A stretch of 64,000 bases of DNA from Devosia sp. RR2S18 (GCF_030177755.1 NZ_CP126539.1:2752001-2816000); one strand, 5' to 3'. Shown: positions 51,502-61,997, counted from the stretch's first letter. Notes: generated by a model not told the origin, from the sequence alone. Made by a program: numbers and translations.

Positions 51502-53256
51502 ATGCCGCTTGTTGAAATCGAAGACCTTCGCGTGAGTTTCCGCCAGTATGGCGGCCGCGTGGATGCCGTGCGGGGCATCAGCTTCAGCCTGGAACAGGGC
51601 GAAAGCCTCGGCATCGTGGGGGAATCGGGATCGGGCAAATCCGTTAGTTGCAGTGCGCTCTTGCGGCTGCTTCCAGCGACCGCGGAGATCAGCGCCACCA
51701 AGCTCCGGCTCGACGGCACCGATGTGCAAAAAGCGAACAAGGAGGATTTGGCCCGATTGCGCGGACGCACGGCCGCAATGATCTTCCAGGATCCGATGAC
51801 GGCGTTCGACCCCGTCTTTACGGTCGGGCACCAGATCAGCGAGACCATCCAGGCGCATCGCCCGGTGAGCACGAAAGCGGCCCGGCAAGAGGCCGAAGCG
51901 ATGCTGCGCCGGGTCGAGATCATCAATGCGCGCGACGTGCTTGATTATTATCCACACCAGCTCTCGGGCGGCATGTTGCAGCGCGCCATGATCGCCATGG
52001 CGCTCTCCTGCCAGCCCAAGCTGCTGATTGCGGACGAGCCGACTACGGCACTGGACGTCACCATTCAGGCGCAGATCCTGCAGCTGATCAAGAAGGTGCA
52101 GGCCGAATTTGGCATGGCGCTGATCATGATTACCCATGATCTGGGGGTGATTGCCGAAACGGTGGACCGTGTCCTCGTCATGTATGCCGGCGAGGTGATG
52201 GAACAAGGCGCCGTGCAACAAATCTTCGACGCACCGCAGCACGCCTATACCAAGCAATTGCTGGCGAGCCTGCAAACGCGCTTCGAACCATCGCGCGGGG
52301 ACGAGGATGCAGCGCCCGCCCTTGAACTGCGCGGCGTGGCCAAGACGTATCGTACCCGGCGCCGGCGTGGGCTGTTCAGCCAGTATGGCGACTTCCACGC
52401 GGTGCGGGAGGTCAACCTCACCCTGCCCCGCAACCGTATTGTGGCCGTTGTTGGCGAAAGCGGTTCGGGCAAGACGACCACCGGCATGATGGCCTTGCGT
52501 TTGACCGATGTGAGCCGGGGGCAGATTCTGGTCCACGGGACGGATATCTCCAGCCTCTCCACCGAGGCGCTCAAGCCGTGGCGACGCCAGCTGCAGGTGG
52601 TGTTCCAGGACAGCTATTCAGCGCTCGACCCCATGATGACGCTGACGCAGATCATCGCCGAACCCCTGCATATTCACAAAGTGGGCTCCGCGCGCGAGCA
52701 GCGGGAGAAGGCGCTGGACTGGCTGGAGCGGGTGAGTCTCGACCGTGCCTTCGCCGACCGCTATCCGCATGAACTGTCCGGGGGGCAGCGGCAGCGCGTC
52801 GCCATCGCCCGGGCGCTAGTGCTGGAGCCAAGTGTGCTCGTGGCCGATGAGCCAACTTCGGCGCTGGACGTCACGGTCAAGGCGCAGATCATCGGGCTGC
52901 TCAAGCGCCTCCAGGCCGAGATGGGCCTCTCCATCCTCTTTATCAGCCACGATCTTTCCACCGTGAGATCATTGGCCGACAGCGTGGTCGTTATGTATCG
53001 CGGGCGGGTGGTGGAAGAAGCGCCGACCCATCGCATCTTCGCCGAACCGCAGCACCCCTACACAAGGGCCCTGCTCGACGCCGTGCCGGCGGCCAACCCT
53101 CGCGACAAGCGCGAGCGCCGCTTTCTTTCGGCTGAAGAGATCGACGCCCAGACGCCACGCTTCACGGTGGTGCAGACCGGCACAGCGCCACGAGCGGAGC
53201 CGCAATTGGTCACGCTTGCGGGCGGACACCGCGTCGAAGCACTCGTCACGTCATAG
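51502..53256 (+). CDS. Peptide ABC transporter ATPase, DppD-DppF fusion
   Basis: 584 aa from ATG 51502 (a GTG at 51484 lies inside the preceding hairpin). Two full ATPase domains are fused. The first has [22 protein letters not shown] and [12 protein letters not shown]. The second, from about residue 275, has [23 protein letters not shown] and [12 protein letters not shown], with an oligopeptide-type C-terminal extension. Fused ATPases of this kind replace separate DppD and DppF. It powers the two permeases encoded next. Confidence 0.95.
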   Translation: MPLVEIEDLRVSFRQYGGRVDAVRGISFSLEQGESLGIVGESGSGKSVSCSALLRLLPATAEISATKLRLDGTDVQKANKEDLARLRGRTAAMIFQDPMTAFDPVFTVGHQISETIQAHRPVSTKAARQEAEAMLRRVEIINARDVLDYYPHQLSGGMLQRAMIAMALSCQPKLLIADEPTTALDVTIQAQILQLIKKVQAEFGMALIMITHDLGVIAETVDRVLVMYAGEVMEQGAVQQIFDAPQHAYTKQLLASLQTRFEPSRGDEDAAPALELRGVAKTYRTRRRRGLFSQYGDFHAVREVNLTLPRNRIVAVVGESGSGKTTTGMMALRLTDVSRGQILVHGTDISSLSTEALKPWRRQLQVVFQDSYSALDPMMTLTQIIAEPLHIHKVGSAREQREKALDWLERVSLDRAFADRYPHELSGGQRQRVAIARALVLEPSVLVADEPTSALDVTVKAQIIGLLKRLQAEMGLSILFISHDLSTVRSLADSVVVMYRGRVVEEAPTHRIFAEPQHPYTRALLDAVPAANPRDKRERRFLSAEEIDAQTPRFTVVQTGTAPRAEPQLVTLAGGHRVEALVTS

Positions 53257-53265
53257 GGGCAAGTG

Positions 53266-54195
53266 ATGATCGGTTACATCCTTCGTCGTCTCCTGTCGGT
53301 CGCCGTAACGTTTGTTGCGGTTTCGATCATCATCTTCTTGATGATGCACGCCATTCCGGGTGGGCCCTTCGACGCCAACGAGATGCCGGTGTCGGCCGCG
53401 GTGCGGGAGCGCATGATGGCGCAACTGGGCCTCGATCAGCCGCTCCATGTCCAATATTTGAACTATATGGCCGGCGTGCTCCGGTTCGACTTCGGCGTGC
53501 CTTACCAGAGCCCCGGTGAGAGCGTCATCCAACTCCTGTCGCGCGCCTGGGTGCCGAGCCTGGTCTTGGGCGGACTGGGCGTGCTCATCGGGGCGCCGCT
53601 GGGTATTCTCCTCGGCATGGCCGCGGCGCTCAACCGCAACACCTGGGTCGACTATATTGCCTCGGTGTTCGCCACGCTGGGCCTGACCATCCCGGTTTTT
53701 GTGACGGCCATGCTGTTGATCCTGATCTTTGCAGTTTGGCTGAACTGGTTGCCCGCCAGCGGCTGGCCCCACCCGGAGCGGTGGATCCTGCCGGTCGCGT
53801 GTTACGCCACCATTCCGCTGGCAACCTATGCCCGCTACACCCGCTCGGCGATGCTCGACACGATGAGCCGACCCTTTGTCACCGTATTGCGGGCAAAGGG
53901 GCTGTCGGAGCGGCGGATCGTCTTCCAGCATGTCCTGCGCAACTCGGCCATTCCGCTGGTGACGGTCTTCCTGCCCATGTTTATCGGCACAGCAACCGGG
54001 TCCATCTTTGTGGAAGCCATGTTCCGGGTGCCGGGGCTGGGCGCCTATTTCGTCTCCTCTATCCAGCAGCGGGACTATCCACTCGAGATGGCGCTGATGC
54101 TGATGATCACCTTCATGTATTGCATCGCCTATCTCCTGTCGGACCTGGTCTATGCCCTGATCAACCCGCGTATTCGGGTGGGAGGCACCTCATGA
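53266..54195 (+). CDS. Peptide ABC transporter permease, DppB-like
   Basis: 309 aa, six helices. The N-terminus MIGYILRRLLSVAVTFVAVS is the usual DppB start, with MHAIPGGPFDANEMP and the EAA-like loop FVTVLRAKGLSERRIVFQHVLRN split around residues 205-228. ATG 53266 follows AGGGG; GTG 53263 is the alternative. Its stop overlaps the next start (ATGA). Confidence 0.94.
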   Translation: MIGYILRRLLSVAVTFVAVSIIIFLMMHAIPGGPFDANEMPVSAAVRERMMAQLGLDQPLHVQYLNYMAGVLRFDFGVPYQSPGESVIQLLSRAWVPSLVLGGLGVLIGAPLGILLGMAAALNRNTWVDYIASVFATLGLTIPVFVTAMLLILIFAVWLNWLPASGWPHPERWILPVACYATIPLATYARYTRSAMLDTMSRPFVTVLRAKGLSERRIVFQHVLRNSAIPLVTVFLPMFIGTATGSIFVEAMFRVPGLGAYFVSSIQQRDYPLEMALMLMITFMYCIAYLLSDLVYALINPRIRVGGTS

Positions 54196-55076
54196 GCGAG
54201 TTCACAGCAGAGGCTCCCCCGGCCCGGCAACGCGGTCCGCTCTGGTTTGCCTGGCGCCGCTTCCTGGGCAACAAGGCGGCGGTGGTGGGTGGCGCCGTGC
54301 TCCTGGTTCTGGTGCTGATGGCGGTGTTCGCCCCGCTCATCACGCCATACCCGCCTGAAGGGCAACTCTTTCTTACCGAAGCACTGGCGTTTCCCTCGGC
54401 AAGCCATTGGTTTGGAGTCGATAATCTGGGGCGGGACTTCTATAGCCGCATCGTCTACGGCGCCCGAGTATCGCTCTCGATCGGTTTCATCGCGGCGGGT
54501 TTTTCGGTGCTCATCGGTATCCCGCTGGGTGCGCTTGCGGGGTATTTCGGTGGCAAGGTCGACTGGATCATCATGCGCATCATCGAGCTTTTTTCGGTGG
54601 TCCCGCCGCTGCTCGGTGCCCTGTTGCTGGGGTCGCTGACGCGGGGTGGCTATGGCATGATTGTCTTCATCGCCGCGCTGTTCGGCTGGGTGCAGGTGTG
54701 CCTGTTGGTTCGGGCGCAGGTGAAGTCTTTCCGCGAGAAGGAATTCGTTCGTGCGGCGCAAGCCCTGGGCGCGTCACCCGCCTACATCATCCGTCGACAC
54801 CTTATTCCCAATTCCATCAGCCCCATCATCGTCGGGTTCGTCCTGGCGATCCCCCTGGCAATGATGCTCGAGGCGAGCCTGAGCTTTCTCGGGGTCGGGG
54901 TGCCGCCGCCAACGCCCACCTGGGGACAGATGATCAATGAGGGCATCGACTACATGTTCTTCTACTGGCACCTCGCAGTGTTTCCCACCGCTGCGCTCGC
55001 CATCAGCGTGCTGGCGACCTCGCTTTTCGGCGACGGCCTGCGCGACGCCCTCGATCCGACCCTGAAAGGCCGTTGA
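54192..55076 (+). CDS. Peptide ABC transporter permease, DppC-like
   Basis: 294 aa. OppC N-terminal region (WFAWRRFLGNKAAVVGGAVL), PASHWFGVDNLGRDFYSRIV-type DxxGRD motif, and EAA loop FVRAAQALGASPAYIIRRHL. Translationally coupled to the DppB-like gene. Its stop is followed after 1 bp by the GTG start of the PLP-enzyme gene, so all are one operon. Confidence 0.94.
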   Translation: MSEFTAEAPPARQRGPLWFAWRRFLGNKAAVVGGAVLLVLVLMAVFAPLITPYPPEGQLFLTEALAFPSASHWFGVDNLGRDFYSRIVYGARVSLSIGFIAAGFSVLIGIPLGALAGYFGGKVDWIIMRIIELFSVVPPLLGALLLGSLTRGGYGMIVFIAALFGWVQVCLLVRAQVKSFREKEFVRAAQALGASPAYIIRRHLIPNSISPIIVGFVLAIPLAMMLEASLSFLGVGVPPPTPTWGQMINEGIDYMFFYWHLAVFPTAALAISVLATSLFGDGLRDALDPTLKGR

Positions 55077-55077
55077 A

Positions 55078-56274
55078 GTGTCCGCCAATCTTGCCCGACA
55101 GTTTTTGCTGCGCGAAGACGTCGTCTTCCTCAATCATGGCTCGTTCGGCGCCTGCCCCCGGCCGGTGTTCGAAGCCTATCAGCGGTTCCAGTTGGAGCTG
55201 GAAAGTGAGCCGGTGGAGTTTCTGGGCCGGCGCCTCACCGAACTCATGCGCACGCCGCGCGAGGTGCTTGCGGCCGAACTCGGGGCGGCGCCAGCAAATA
55301 TCGCAGCGGTGACGAACGCCACGAGCGGCCTCAACATCGTCGCCCGCTCGCTGCAGCTGCGGCCCGGCGACCAGATTCTAACCACCGACCACGAGTACTC
55401 GGCGCTGGAAAAGACCTGGGCTTTTGTTTGCCGCCAGACCGGCGCGGAAGTGGTCGTGGTGAAGGTGCCACTGCCGCTGGTTTCCGAAGCCAATTTTACC
55501 GATGCGATCATCGCCGGAATGACTGAGCGCACCCGAGTACTCTTTCTCAGCCACATTACCTCGCCGACCGCCCTGCTCTTCCCCATCGCCGAAGTGGTGG
55601 CCGAAGCACGCCGCCGGGCGATCTGGTCGGTCATCGATGGCGCTCATACGCCGGGGCACATTCCGCTCGAGCTTGATAGCTTGGGCGCGGATTTCTACGC
55701 GGGCAATTGCCACAAATGGATGATGACACCCAAGGGGTCCGCCTTTCTCTATGCGCGTCCGGAGGTGCAGGGCCTGCTTGATCCACTGGTTATCAGCCAC
55801 GGCTGGACGGCGCAGAGCAAGGAACCGGGGGCCAAAGGGGCCTTCGGCAACTCGCCCTTTATCGACGAAATCGAGGTGCAGGGAACACGCGACCCGTCGG
55901 CGTGGCTCGCCATGCCAGAAGCAATCCGCTTCCGGCAGGACAATGACTGGACCGGCGTCGCTGCACATTGCACCGCTCTGGCCCAAGACACTGCGCGGCG
56001 ACTGCAGGGACTGACCGGCCTCGCGCCATTGTCGGCCCCCGAATTTTCGGCGCCGCAAATGGTGGCGATGCCTATTCCCGAATGCGACACCGCCGAGGTC
56101 CACAAGACCTTGTTCGATCGGTACAAAATCGAAATGCCAGTCTTCCGGTGGCAGGACACCTACATCGCCCGGCTTTCGGTGCAGGGTTATAATTCTCGAC
56201 CGCAGATGGACGTTCTGCTGGAGGCGCTCGGCGAACTGCTCGATCTTGGTGAGCCTCGGCGCGCGCATGGCTGA
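55078..56274 (+). CDS. Class V aminotransferase / isopenicillin-N-epimerase-like PLP enzyme
   Basis: 398 aa starting at GTG, 1 bp after dppC-like. Fold-type I PLP protein with VFLNHGSFGACPRPV at the start, AVTNATSGLNIVARS, TDHEYSALEKTW, VIDGAHTPGHIPLELDSLGA (Asp binding the pyridine N) and NCHKWMMTPKGSAFLY, with the Schiff-base Lys. The LNHGSFG start and HKW motif fit the CefD-like subgroup, which includes epimerases and desulfurases. In this operon it may process an imported amino-acid or peptide derivative. Confidence 0.92.
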   Translation: MSANLARQFLLREDVVFLNHGSFGACPRPVFEAYQRFQLELESEPVEFLGRRLTELMRTPREVLAAELGAAPANIAAVTNATSGLNIVARSLQLRPGDQILTTDHEYSALEKTWAFVCRQTGAEVVVVKVPLPLVSEANFTDAIIAGMTERTRVLFLSHITSPTALLFPIAEVVAEARRRAIWSVIDGAHTPGHIPLELDSLGADFYAGNCHKWMMTPKGSAFLYARPEVQGLLDPLVISHGWTAQSKEPGAKGAFGNSPFIDEIEVQGTRDPSAWLAMPEAIRFRQDNDWTGVAAHCTALAQDTARRLQGLTGLAPLSAPEFSAPQMVAMPIPECDTAEVHKTLFDRYKIEMPVFRWQDTYIARLSVQGYNSRPQMDVLLEALGELLDLGEPRRAHG

Positions 56275-56331
56275 CAACGGCGCCAAGATGTGGTGTTTGG
56301 CGCCAGCGAAGATGCCTCAAGGACTGGGCTC

Positions 56332-57054
56332 ATGAGTCGGCAAGCACCGCTGCACTTTCTCGAACCGCTGGAGAACCGATCCCGCAACGTGGCGGTGTTG
56401 GATGCCCTTGCCGAGATGGTGGAGCGTGCCGGTTTGCAGATCGGTGATCGGCTGCCGCCGGAAACCTCACTGGCGACGAGCCTAGGTGTTGGACGATCGA
56501 CCATACGGGAAGCGCTTAACCGCTGGGAGGGACTGGGAATCATCCGGCGCCGGCGCGGTGATGGCACCTATTTGTCAGCTCGGGTGCAGACCTCGCGGGG
56601 CATTGTCCCGACCATGGTCAGGCTGGAAGGCGAAGCGCTCCTGCGGCTTATGGAAATCCGCCGGACGCTCGAAAATGACGTCGTTCGTAAGGCGACGTTG
56701 AAGGCCACGCGCGCGCAACGTGAAGAGATTTCCCGCTTGTGCGAGATCTTGCTCGTCGAAGTTGATGCCGGTCGCCCCTGGCGCAAGGCCGACCACGCCT
56801 TTCACGGCGCTATCTATGACGCGTCGGGTAACCCGATGTATGGGCAGTTGCTGATGAACCTCGACCGCGCCCTTGAGCGAGGCGGTTCGTCGCCCTTTTC
56901 GGCCGACGCCTTTGGGCTTGGCTCCTTCCCCATGCACCGGGATCTCGCCGATGCCATTTTGGTCGAGAATGTGGATCGAGCGACAGCGGCGATCAACGCG
57001 ATCCTCGATTCGGTTGAGACCGAGGTGCGCGCTATCATTGCCTTGGGGAAGTAG
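56332..57054 (+). CDS. FadR-subfamily GntR regulator (FCD domain)
   Basis: 240 aa from ATG 56332; a GTG at 56290 would add 14 residues. Winged HTH in residues 15-80 (GLQIGDRLPPETSLATSLGV, GRSTIREALNRWEGLGIIRR). FCD effector domain with the metal-binding pattern (FHGAIYDASGNPMYGQLL, FPMHRDLADAILVENVDRA). It ends the peptide ABC operon and probably controls it; a palindrome resembling FadR-type operators lies upstream of the first gene. Confidence 0.92.
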   Translation: MSRQAPLHFLEPLENRSRNVAVLDALAEMVERAGLQIGDRLPPETSLATSLGVGRSTIREALNRWEGLGIIRRRRGDGTYLSARVQTSRGIVPTMVRLEGEALLRLMEIRRTLENDVVRKATLKATRAQREEISRLCEILLVEVDAGRPWRKADHAFHGAIYDASGNPMYGQLLMNLDRALERGGSSPFSADAFGLGSFPMHRDLADAILVENVDRATAAINAILDSVETEVRAIIALGK

Positions 57055-57143
57055 CGGACGGCAGTACCGCCCGCCTCTATGGTCTCGCTTACCGATGAGG
57101 TGCCAAGCGAGGCAATTGTTAGCGTCTGACGCTGAGTGTCAGG

Positions 57144-57344
57144 TCAGTTTGCGATGACGGCACCGGTAGCAGCGCCAGCACCAGCGCCTACGACTGCACC
57201 AGGGGTACCGGCGACCGCTCCACCAACTGCAGCACCTGCGACGCCACCAACGGCTGCGCCAGTGACGGTCCGCTGCGTGGACGTGCAGCCGGTGATCGAG
57301 AGAGCCGCGACGGCGACGACGGCGATTGGGGCGAACTTCTTCAT
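57144..57344 (-). CDS. Small glycine-zipper lipoprotein
   Basis: 66 aa from the ATG at 57344 (AAGGAG eight bases upstream). Lipoprotein signal MKKFAPIAVVAVAALSITGC with lipidation at Cys20, then a glycine-zipper hairpin (GAAVGGVAGAAVGGAVAG and GAVVGAGAGAATGAVIA), as in YMGG or SlyB-like outer-membrane lipoproteins. These are often stress-linked and bind or span membranes. Convergent with the GntR gene. Confidence 0.85.
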   Translation of the reverse strand: MKKFAPIAVVAVAALSITGCTSTQRTVTGAAVGGVAGAAVGGAVAGTPGAVVGAGAGAATGAVIAN

Positions 57345-57814
57345 CGGGATGCTCCTTTGTGCGTGATGCCAATTGAACAAACCTATGGGCATGCAGTTCC
57401 GACGTTGGTTGCAGTTTGTCTTAGGCAAAGAATGCTGAGCTGTCGTTTCAATCGGCATTGATGTTGGTGGAAGGTTGCTATCGGGCAGAGATTGGGGCAA
57501 TAACGGGCTTGTCGTCGGACCCGCTTGGCGGGTGGCTTCTCCGGGCGCCTATCCCCCGGTCAACTCAAGCACAGTATTTGACAGATCTGCGTTCGCGCAT
57601 TGTATCCAGCACCACTGTTCTTCGACCCCTTCTGAATAGCTCTTTTATCCACGGCTTGCCGCATTTGGTGGGCCGATCGCGATAGCAGGATTGTTCCCGC
57701 TACTGAAAGAGCCGGAAGCCACTGGATCACTGCAGCGACGCACCGAGCCGAATGCGGGGCATCTACTCTGCTGCGCATTCCCACGCTGAAGCCCTACTCT
57801 TTACGGAAGAATAA
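57345..57814. other. Divergent intergenic region, lipoprotein / SulP gene
   Basis: 470 bp with no gene or clear repeat. It must hold promoters for both flanking genes. Confidence 0.4.
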
Positions 57815-59302
57815 ATGATCGAAACCTTGCACCGAATGCGCGCCGAATGGTTCGGCAACATTCGTGGAGACATACTCGCCGGCCTTGTGGTCGCACTTGC
57901 CCTGATCCCGGAAGCCATCGCCTTTTCGATCATTGCAGGCGTCGACCCCAAAATCGGCCTTTACGCTTCCTTCTCCATCGCCGTCCTGATCGCTTTTGTG
58001 GGTGGGCGCCCGGGCATGATCTCGGCGGCAACGGCCGCCACGGCGGTGCTGATGATTACCCTGGTGCGGGATTATGGGCTAGAATATCTGCTGGCCGCGA
58101 CCGTTCTTGCGGGCCTGCTCCAGATCGCGGCCGGGTTCCTGAAGCTGGGCTATGTCATGCGGTTCGTATCGAAGTCGGTCATGACCGGCTTCGTCAACGC
58201 GCTGGCCATCCTGATCTTCATGGCGCAATTGCCCGAGTTGACCAACGTGACCTGGCTCACCTACGCAATGGTGGCTGGCGGTCTCGCGATCATCTATCTC
58301 TTCCCGCGCATCACCAAGGCGATCCCTTCGCCGCTGGTGTGCATCGTGGTGCTGACGGCTATTTCGATCGTCCTCGGCATGGACCTGCGTACCGTGGGCG
58401 ACATGGGCGCATTGCCCGACACCTTGCCGGTGTTCCTCATTCCGCAGATCCCGCTCACGCTTGAAACGCTCCTCATCATCCTGCCCTACTCAGCCGCCGT
58501 TGCGGTGGTGGGGCTGCTGGAATCGTTGATGACGGCACAGATCGTAGATGACCTGACCGACACCAAGAGCGACAAGAACCAGGAGTGCATCGGCCAGGGC
58601 ATTGCCAATACGGCCACTGGCTTCATTGGCGGCATGGCAGGTTGCGCGATGATCGGGCAGTCCATCATCAACATCAAATCGGGCGGGCGTGGCCGCTTGT
58701 CGACCTTCATGGCCGGGGTGTTCCTGCTGTTCATGATCCTGGTGCTGGGCGATCTGGTCAGCATCATCCCCATGGCGGCTCTGGTCGCGATCATGATCAT
58801 GGTTTCGATCGGTACCTTTTCCTGGGTGTCGCTGAAGAACCTGGTCGTGCATCCCCGCAGCTCCTCGATCGTCATGCTCGCGACCGTGGTCACGGTGGTC
58901 TACACACATAACCTCGCAATCGGCGTGCTGATCGGCGTCCTACTGTCCGGCATCTTCTTTGCGTGGAAGATATCGCAGATCTTCCGCGTCACTTCAGTTG
59001 CGTCCGATGACGGCCGGGAACGCACCTATACGGTGGAAGGGCAGATCTTCTTTGCGTCGGCCGAGGACTTCACGGCCGCGTTCGACTTCAAAGAGGCGCT
59101 CGACAAGGTCACCATCGATGTCAGCCGCGCCCACATCTGGGATATCTCAAGCGTCCAGGCGCTGGACATGATTATCCTCAAGTTCCGCCGCGAAGGCGCG
59201 GAGGTGCAACTGGTTGGCATGAACAACGCCAGCGAGACCATCGTCGACCGACTGGCTATCCATGACAAACCAGGGGCGCTCGAACGCCTCATGGGACACT
59301 AA
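57815..59302 (+). CDS. SulP family anion transporter with STAS domain
   Basis: 495 aa. Signature region [20 protein letters not shown] near residue 20, then about 12-14 membrane spans, with [20 protein letters not shown] and [19 protein letters not shown] conserved in SulP proteins. A C-terminal STAS domain starts near residue 405 ([35 protein letters not shown]). It probably imports sulfate, bicarbonate or another anion across the inner membrane. It is followed after 13 bp by a universal stress protein gene, a coupling seen in several bacteria. Confidence 0.93.
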   Translation: MIETLHRMRAEWFGNIRGDILAGLVVALALIPEAIAFSIIAGVDPKIGLYASFSIAVLIAFVGGRPGMISAATAATAVLMITLVRDYGLEYLLAATVLAGLLQIAAGFLKLGYVMRFVSKSVMTGFVNALAILIFMAQLPELTNVTWLTYAMVAGGLAIIYLFPRITKAIPSPLVCIVVLTAISIVLGMDLRTVGDMGALPDTLPVFLIPQIPLTLETLLIILPYSAAVAVVGLLESLMTAQIVDDLTDTKSDKNQECIGQGIANTATGFIGGMAGCAMIGQSIINIKSGGRGRLSTFMAGVFLLFMILVLGDLVSIIPMAALVAIMIMVSIGTFSWVSLKNLVVHPRSSSIVMLATVVTVVYTHNLAIGVLIGVLLSGIFFAWKISQIFRVTSVASDDGRERTYTVEGQIFFASAEDFTAAFDFKEALDKVTIDVSRAHIWDISSVQALDMIILKFRREGAEVQLVGMNNASETIVDRLAIHDKPGALERLMGH

Positions 59303-59315
59303 GGGAGGATCACCA

Positions 59316-60170
59316 ATGCCTAAGCTCATCGCCTTCGTAGACGGTTCGGTCTACTCTGAAAGCGTGCTGGACCATGCCGCCTGGGTCGCAACGACCATCG
59401 GAGCCTCCGTGGACGTCGTTCATGTAATCGGGCGCCGTGATGTATCCAGCGCACCAGTCGATCTCAGCGGCAATCTGGAAGCAGGCGCGCATAGCGCCCT
59501 GCTGAACGATCTGGCTGCCCATGACGAGCAACGCGCCAAGCTCGCGCGGGACCGGGGCCGTCTCATCGTCGACACCGCCCGATCCAGGCTGCTCACTGCC
59601 GGGGTCGGAGAGGTGCACGCTAAGCTGCGCATGGGCGACATTGTGGATGCGGTCCATGAGCTCGAAGCAGACGCCGATCTCGTCCTTATCGGCAAGCGGG
59701 GGGAAGCAGCCGACTTTGCCAAGCTGCACCTCGGCTCTAATCTGGAGCGTGTCGCCCGCACTAGTCGTAAGCCGGTTCTTGTTGCATCGCGCGCCTTCAA
59801 GCCCGTCAACCGGTTCTTGATCGCGTTCGATGGCGGCGAGAGCATCATGAAGGCCGTGAACCACATTGCTGCGGGCACGCTGTTCCCCGGTCTTGCCTGT
59901 ACCATGATCATGGTGGGCAAGGAGACCCCAGAGAACCGCGGCAAGCTGGAGAGTTCGGCGGGGACCCTGCGCAACGCAGGCTACGCCGTCGATGCGCTGA
60001 TCGAACCGGGCGAACCGGACAAGGTGATCGCAGCCCATGCCGAAGCCGACCACATCGACCTCCTGGTTATGGGCGCCTATGGCCATTCGCGGGTACGCAG
60101 CTTCATCATCGGCAGCACCACGACCGAAATGATCCGCTCGGTCCGGATCCCCGTGATGCTGTTCCGCTAG
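59316..60170 (+). CDS. Universal stress protein, two UspA domains
   Basis: 284 aa from ATG 59316 with GGGAGG upstream. Tandem UspA folds: residues 1-145 (LIAFVDGSVYSESVLDHAA; DLVLIGKRGEAADF) and 150-284 (FLIAFDGGESIMKAVNHIA; LLVMGAYGHSRVRSFIIGST, with the G-x2-G-x9-G(S/T) ATP-binding pattern). The first domain lacks a full ATP motif. It sits between SulP and DksA-like genes, which suggests stress-linked control of anion uptake. Confidence 0.93.
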   Translation: MPKLIAFVDGSVYSESVLDHAAWVATTIGASVDVVHVIGRRDVSSAPVDLSGNLEAGAHSALLNDLAAHDEQRAKLARDRGRLIVDTARSRLLTAGVGEVHAKLRMGDIVDAVHELEADADLVLIGKRGEAADFAKLHLGSNLERVARTSRKPVLVASRAFKPVNRFLIAFDGGESIMKAVNHIAAGTLFPGLACTMIMVGKETPENRGKLESSAGTLRNAGYAVDALIEPGEPDKVIAAHAEADHIDLLVMGAYGHSRVRSFIIGSTTTEMIRSVRIPVMLFR

Positions 60171-60189
60171 GAAGCGAGCGCCCGGATTC

Positions 60190-60540
60190 ATGCCAGATTC
60201 CGATCTCTCCACCGAGATGCTCCCCCGGCTCCAGCAGGAGCTGGAGGAGCTGATCCGGCTTTCGGAAGCTACCGAACAGGACCGCGCGCCCGTGGCCCTC
60301 GACCAGCAGAGCGTCGGGCGGCTATCCAGGATGGACGCCATGCAGGGGCAAGCTCTGGCGCAAGCCTCGGACGTCCGGCGGCGTGCCCGCAAGGTTGCCG
60401 TAGAGGCGGCCCTGCGCCGCATCGAACTGGGCGAATATGGCTATTGCGAAGACTGCGGTGAGCCTATCGCTGCCGGGCGGCTCAGGGTCGATCCAGCGAC
60501 CCGGTTCTGCATCTCCTGCGCGCAGTCCTCCGAACGCTAG
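60190..60540 (+). CDS. TraR/DksA family zinc-finger protein
   Basis: 116 aa. A helical coiled-coil N-terminal part is followed by a C4 zinc finger CEDCGEP and CISCA (four Cys, residues 84-107). DksA-like proteins bind the RNA polymerase secondary channel; this short form lacks the standard DxxDxA tip motif, so it may be a DksA paralogue with altered activity. 19 bp after the universal stress gene, same strand. Confidence 0.9.
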   Translation: MPDSDLSTEMLPRLQQELEELIRLSEATEQDRAPVALDQQSVGRLSRMDAMQGQALAQASDVRRRARKVAVEAALRRIELGEYGYCEDCGEPIAAGRLRVDPATRFCISCAQSSER

Positions 60541-60719
60541 GCGACCATGCCGCGAGGGTTTACGATCGGCCGACACTTGGGCTAGTTTGACCCAGCTTCA
60601 TCCGAGCCGCAGTCTGCTCGGTTTCCTTTTCCACCCACCACGGTCCGAGGCTTCGCGAATGCCAGCGGACAATTCAGCAGGCGCTTCTGCGCCTGTTAGC
60701 TCCGGATATCGCCTCCAGC

Positions 60720-61997
60720 ATGACGGCCCAGACCAAATCTCCGCCCCTATCCGAACTCACAGCGCGTCAGGTCCAATGGATCGCGGGGGGCTACGCCATG
60801 GCGTTTGCGACGATACCGGGGCAGACCATCTTCATCGCGCAGTTCAATACGGCCATTCGAACCCAGTTCGAACTCAGTCACGGGGCGTTTGGCGGCATCT
60901 ACACCATTGCAACGCTTGCCAGCGCCGTCTGTCTGGTTTGGGCCGGTGGGCTGGCGGACCGGATCGGCGCCCGGGCTTTGGCCATTGCCTCGGCTGTCGG
61001 GCTGGGACTGGTTGCGCTCGCCATGTCGGTACAGAACCACATTGTAACCCTCGTGCTGACCTTGGCGGCGCTGCGGTTCTTTGGCCAGGGCATGCTGAGC
61101 CACATTGCGATGACGACCATGTCGCGCTGGTTCAACCGCTTCCGCGGCCGGGCGATCTCGCTGGCGGGACTTGGCACCGCCACTGGCGACGCCTTGACCC
61201 CGTTTATGATCACCCTGGCTATCCTGACATTTGGCTGGCGCGAGGTTTGGTTCGGCACCGCCCTGACGCTGTTCCTGGTGATCTGCCCCATTATCTGGTT
61301 CCTGCTGCGCGACCCACCGGATGGAAAGCGCGCAGTGGCGCGGGGACAGGTCAACCCGGATGGGGAGACCGGTGGCAGCTTGACTGGGTCGCAGTGGAAT
61401 CGTGGCCGGGTATTACGCGATCCGCTGTTCTTCATGATCATCCCCGGCATCATGGCACCACCAGCGATTGGCACGCTCTACATGTTTCACCAGGCGCATC
61501 TGGTGGAGCTCAAGGGGTGGGACCTGACCTTTTTCACAGCCTCCTACCCGCTCCTGGCGCTCACCGTCGTCGTGACGTCGCTCTTGGCGGGAGCGCTCGT
61601 CGACCGCTTTGGCGCATGGCGCCTGATGCCAGTTTTCCTTTTGCCCGAAGGGATCGGGTGCCTGGTTTTGGGCCTCATTGAACCCCAATGGTCGAACCCG
61701 CTGTTCTTCATCTTGTTCGGTTTGACTGCCGGGATGATGTCACCAGTGGTGGGTGCGCTCTGGGCCGAGGTGTACGGCACAAGGCATATCGGAGCCATTC
61801 GCGCATTGGCTACGGCGGCGCTGGTCGCCGCATCGGCCTTGGGACCGGGCATTGCCGGCTATCTGATCGACATCGGTATCGATCTCGACCTGCAGAGCTT
61901 CGGCTATGCCGCCTATTGCTTTGGCGGTGCTGCCCTGTTCTTCGCGCTACGGGTGCCGTTCAAGCGGCGCATCGCCGAAACGGCGCGCGGCGAATAA
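60720..61997 (+). CDS. Major facilitator superfamily transporter
   Basis: 425 aa, about 12 membrane helices. The MFS loop 2-3 motif reads GGLADRIGARALAIAS, and a similar one after helix 8 reads LAGALVDRFGAWRLMPV. The sequence GIYTIATLASAVCLVWAGGL and RWFNRFRGRAISLAGLG fit the OFA/monocarboxylate-type group, but the substrate is not readable. It lies 179 bp after the DksA-like gene and is probably transcribed alone. Confidence 0.9.
   Translation: MTAQTKSPPLSELTARQVQWIAGGYAMAFATIPGQTIFIAQFNTAIRTQFELSHGAFGGIYTIATLASAVCLVWAGGLADRIGARALAIASAVGLGLVALAMSVQNHIVTLVLTLAALRFFGQGMLSHIAMTTMSRWFNRFRGRAISLAGLGTATGDALTPFMITLAILTFGWREVWFGTALTLFLVICPIIWFLLRDPPDGKRAVARGQVNPDGETGGSLTGSQWNRGRVLRDPLFFMIIPGIMAPPAIGTLYMFHQAHLVELKGWDLTFFTASYPLLALTVVVTSLLAGALVDRFGAWRLMPVFLLPEGIGCLVLGLIEPQWSNPLFFILFGLTAGMMSPVVGALWAEVYGTRHIGAIRALATAALVAASALGPGIAGYLIDIGIDLDLQSFGYAAYCFGGAALFFALRVPFKRRIAETARGE

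Noticed and set aside
50399..52536. Long minus-strand frames opposite the peptide-binding protein and ATPase genes
   Set aside because: Shadows of strongly supported plus-strand genes; no domain is recognisable.
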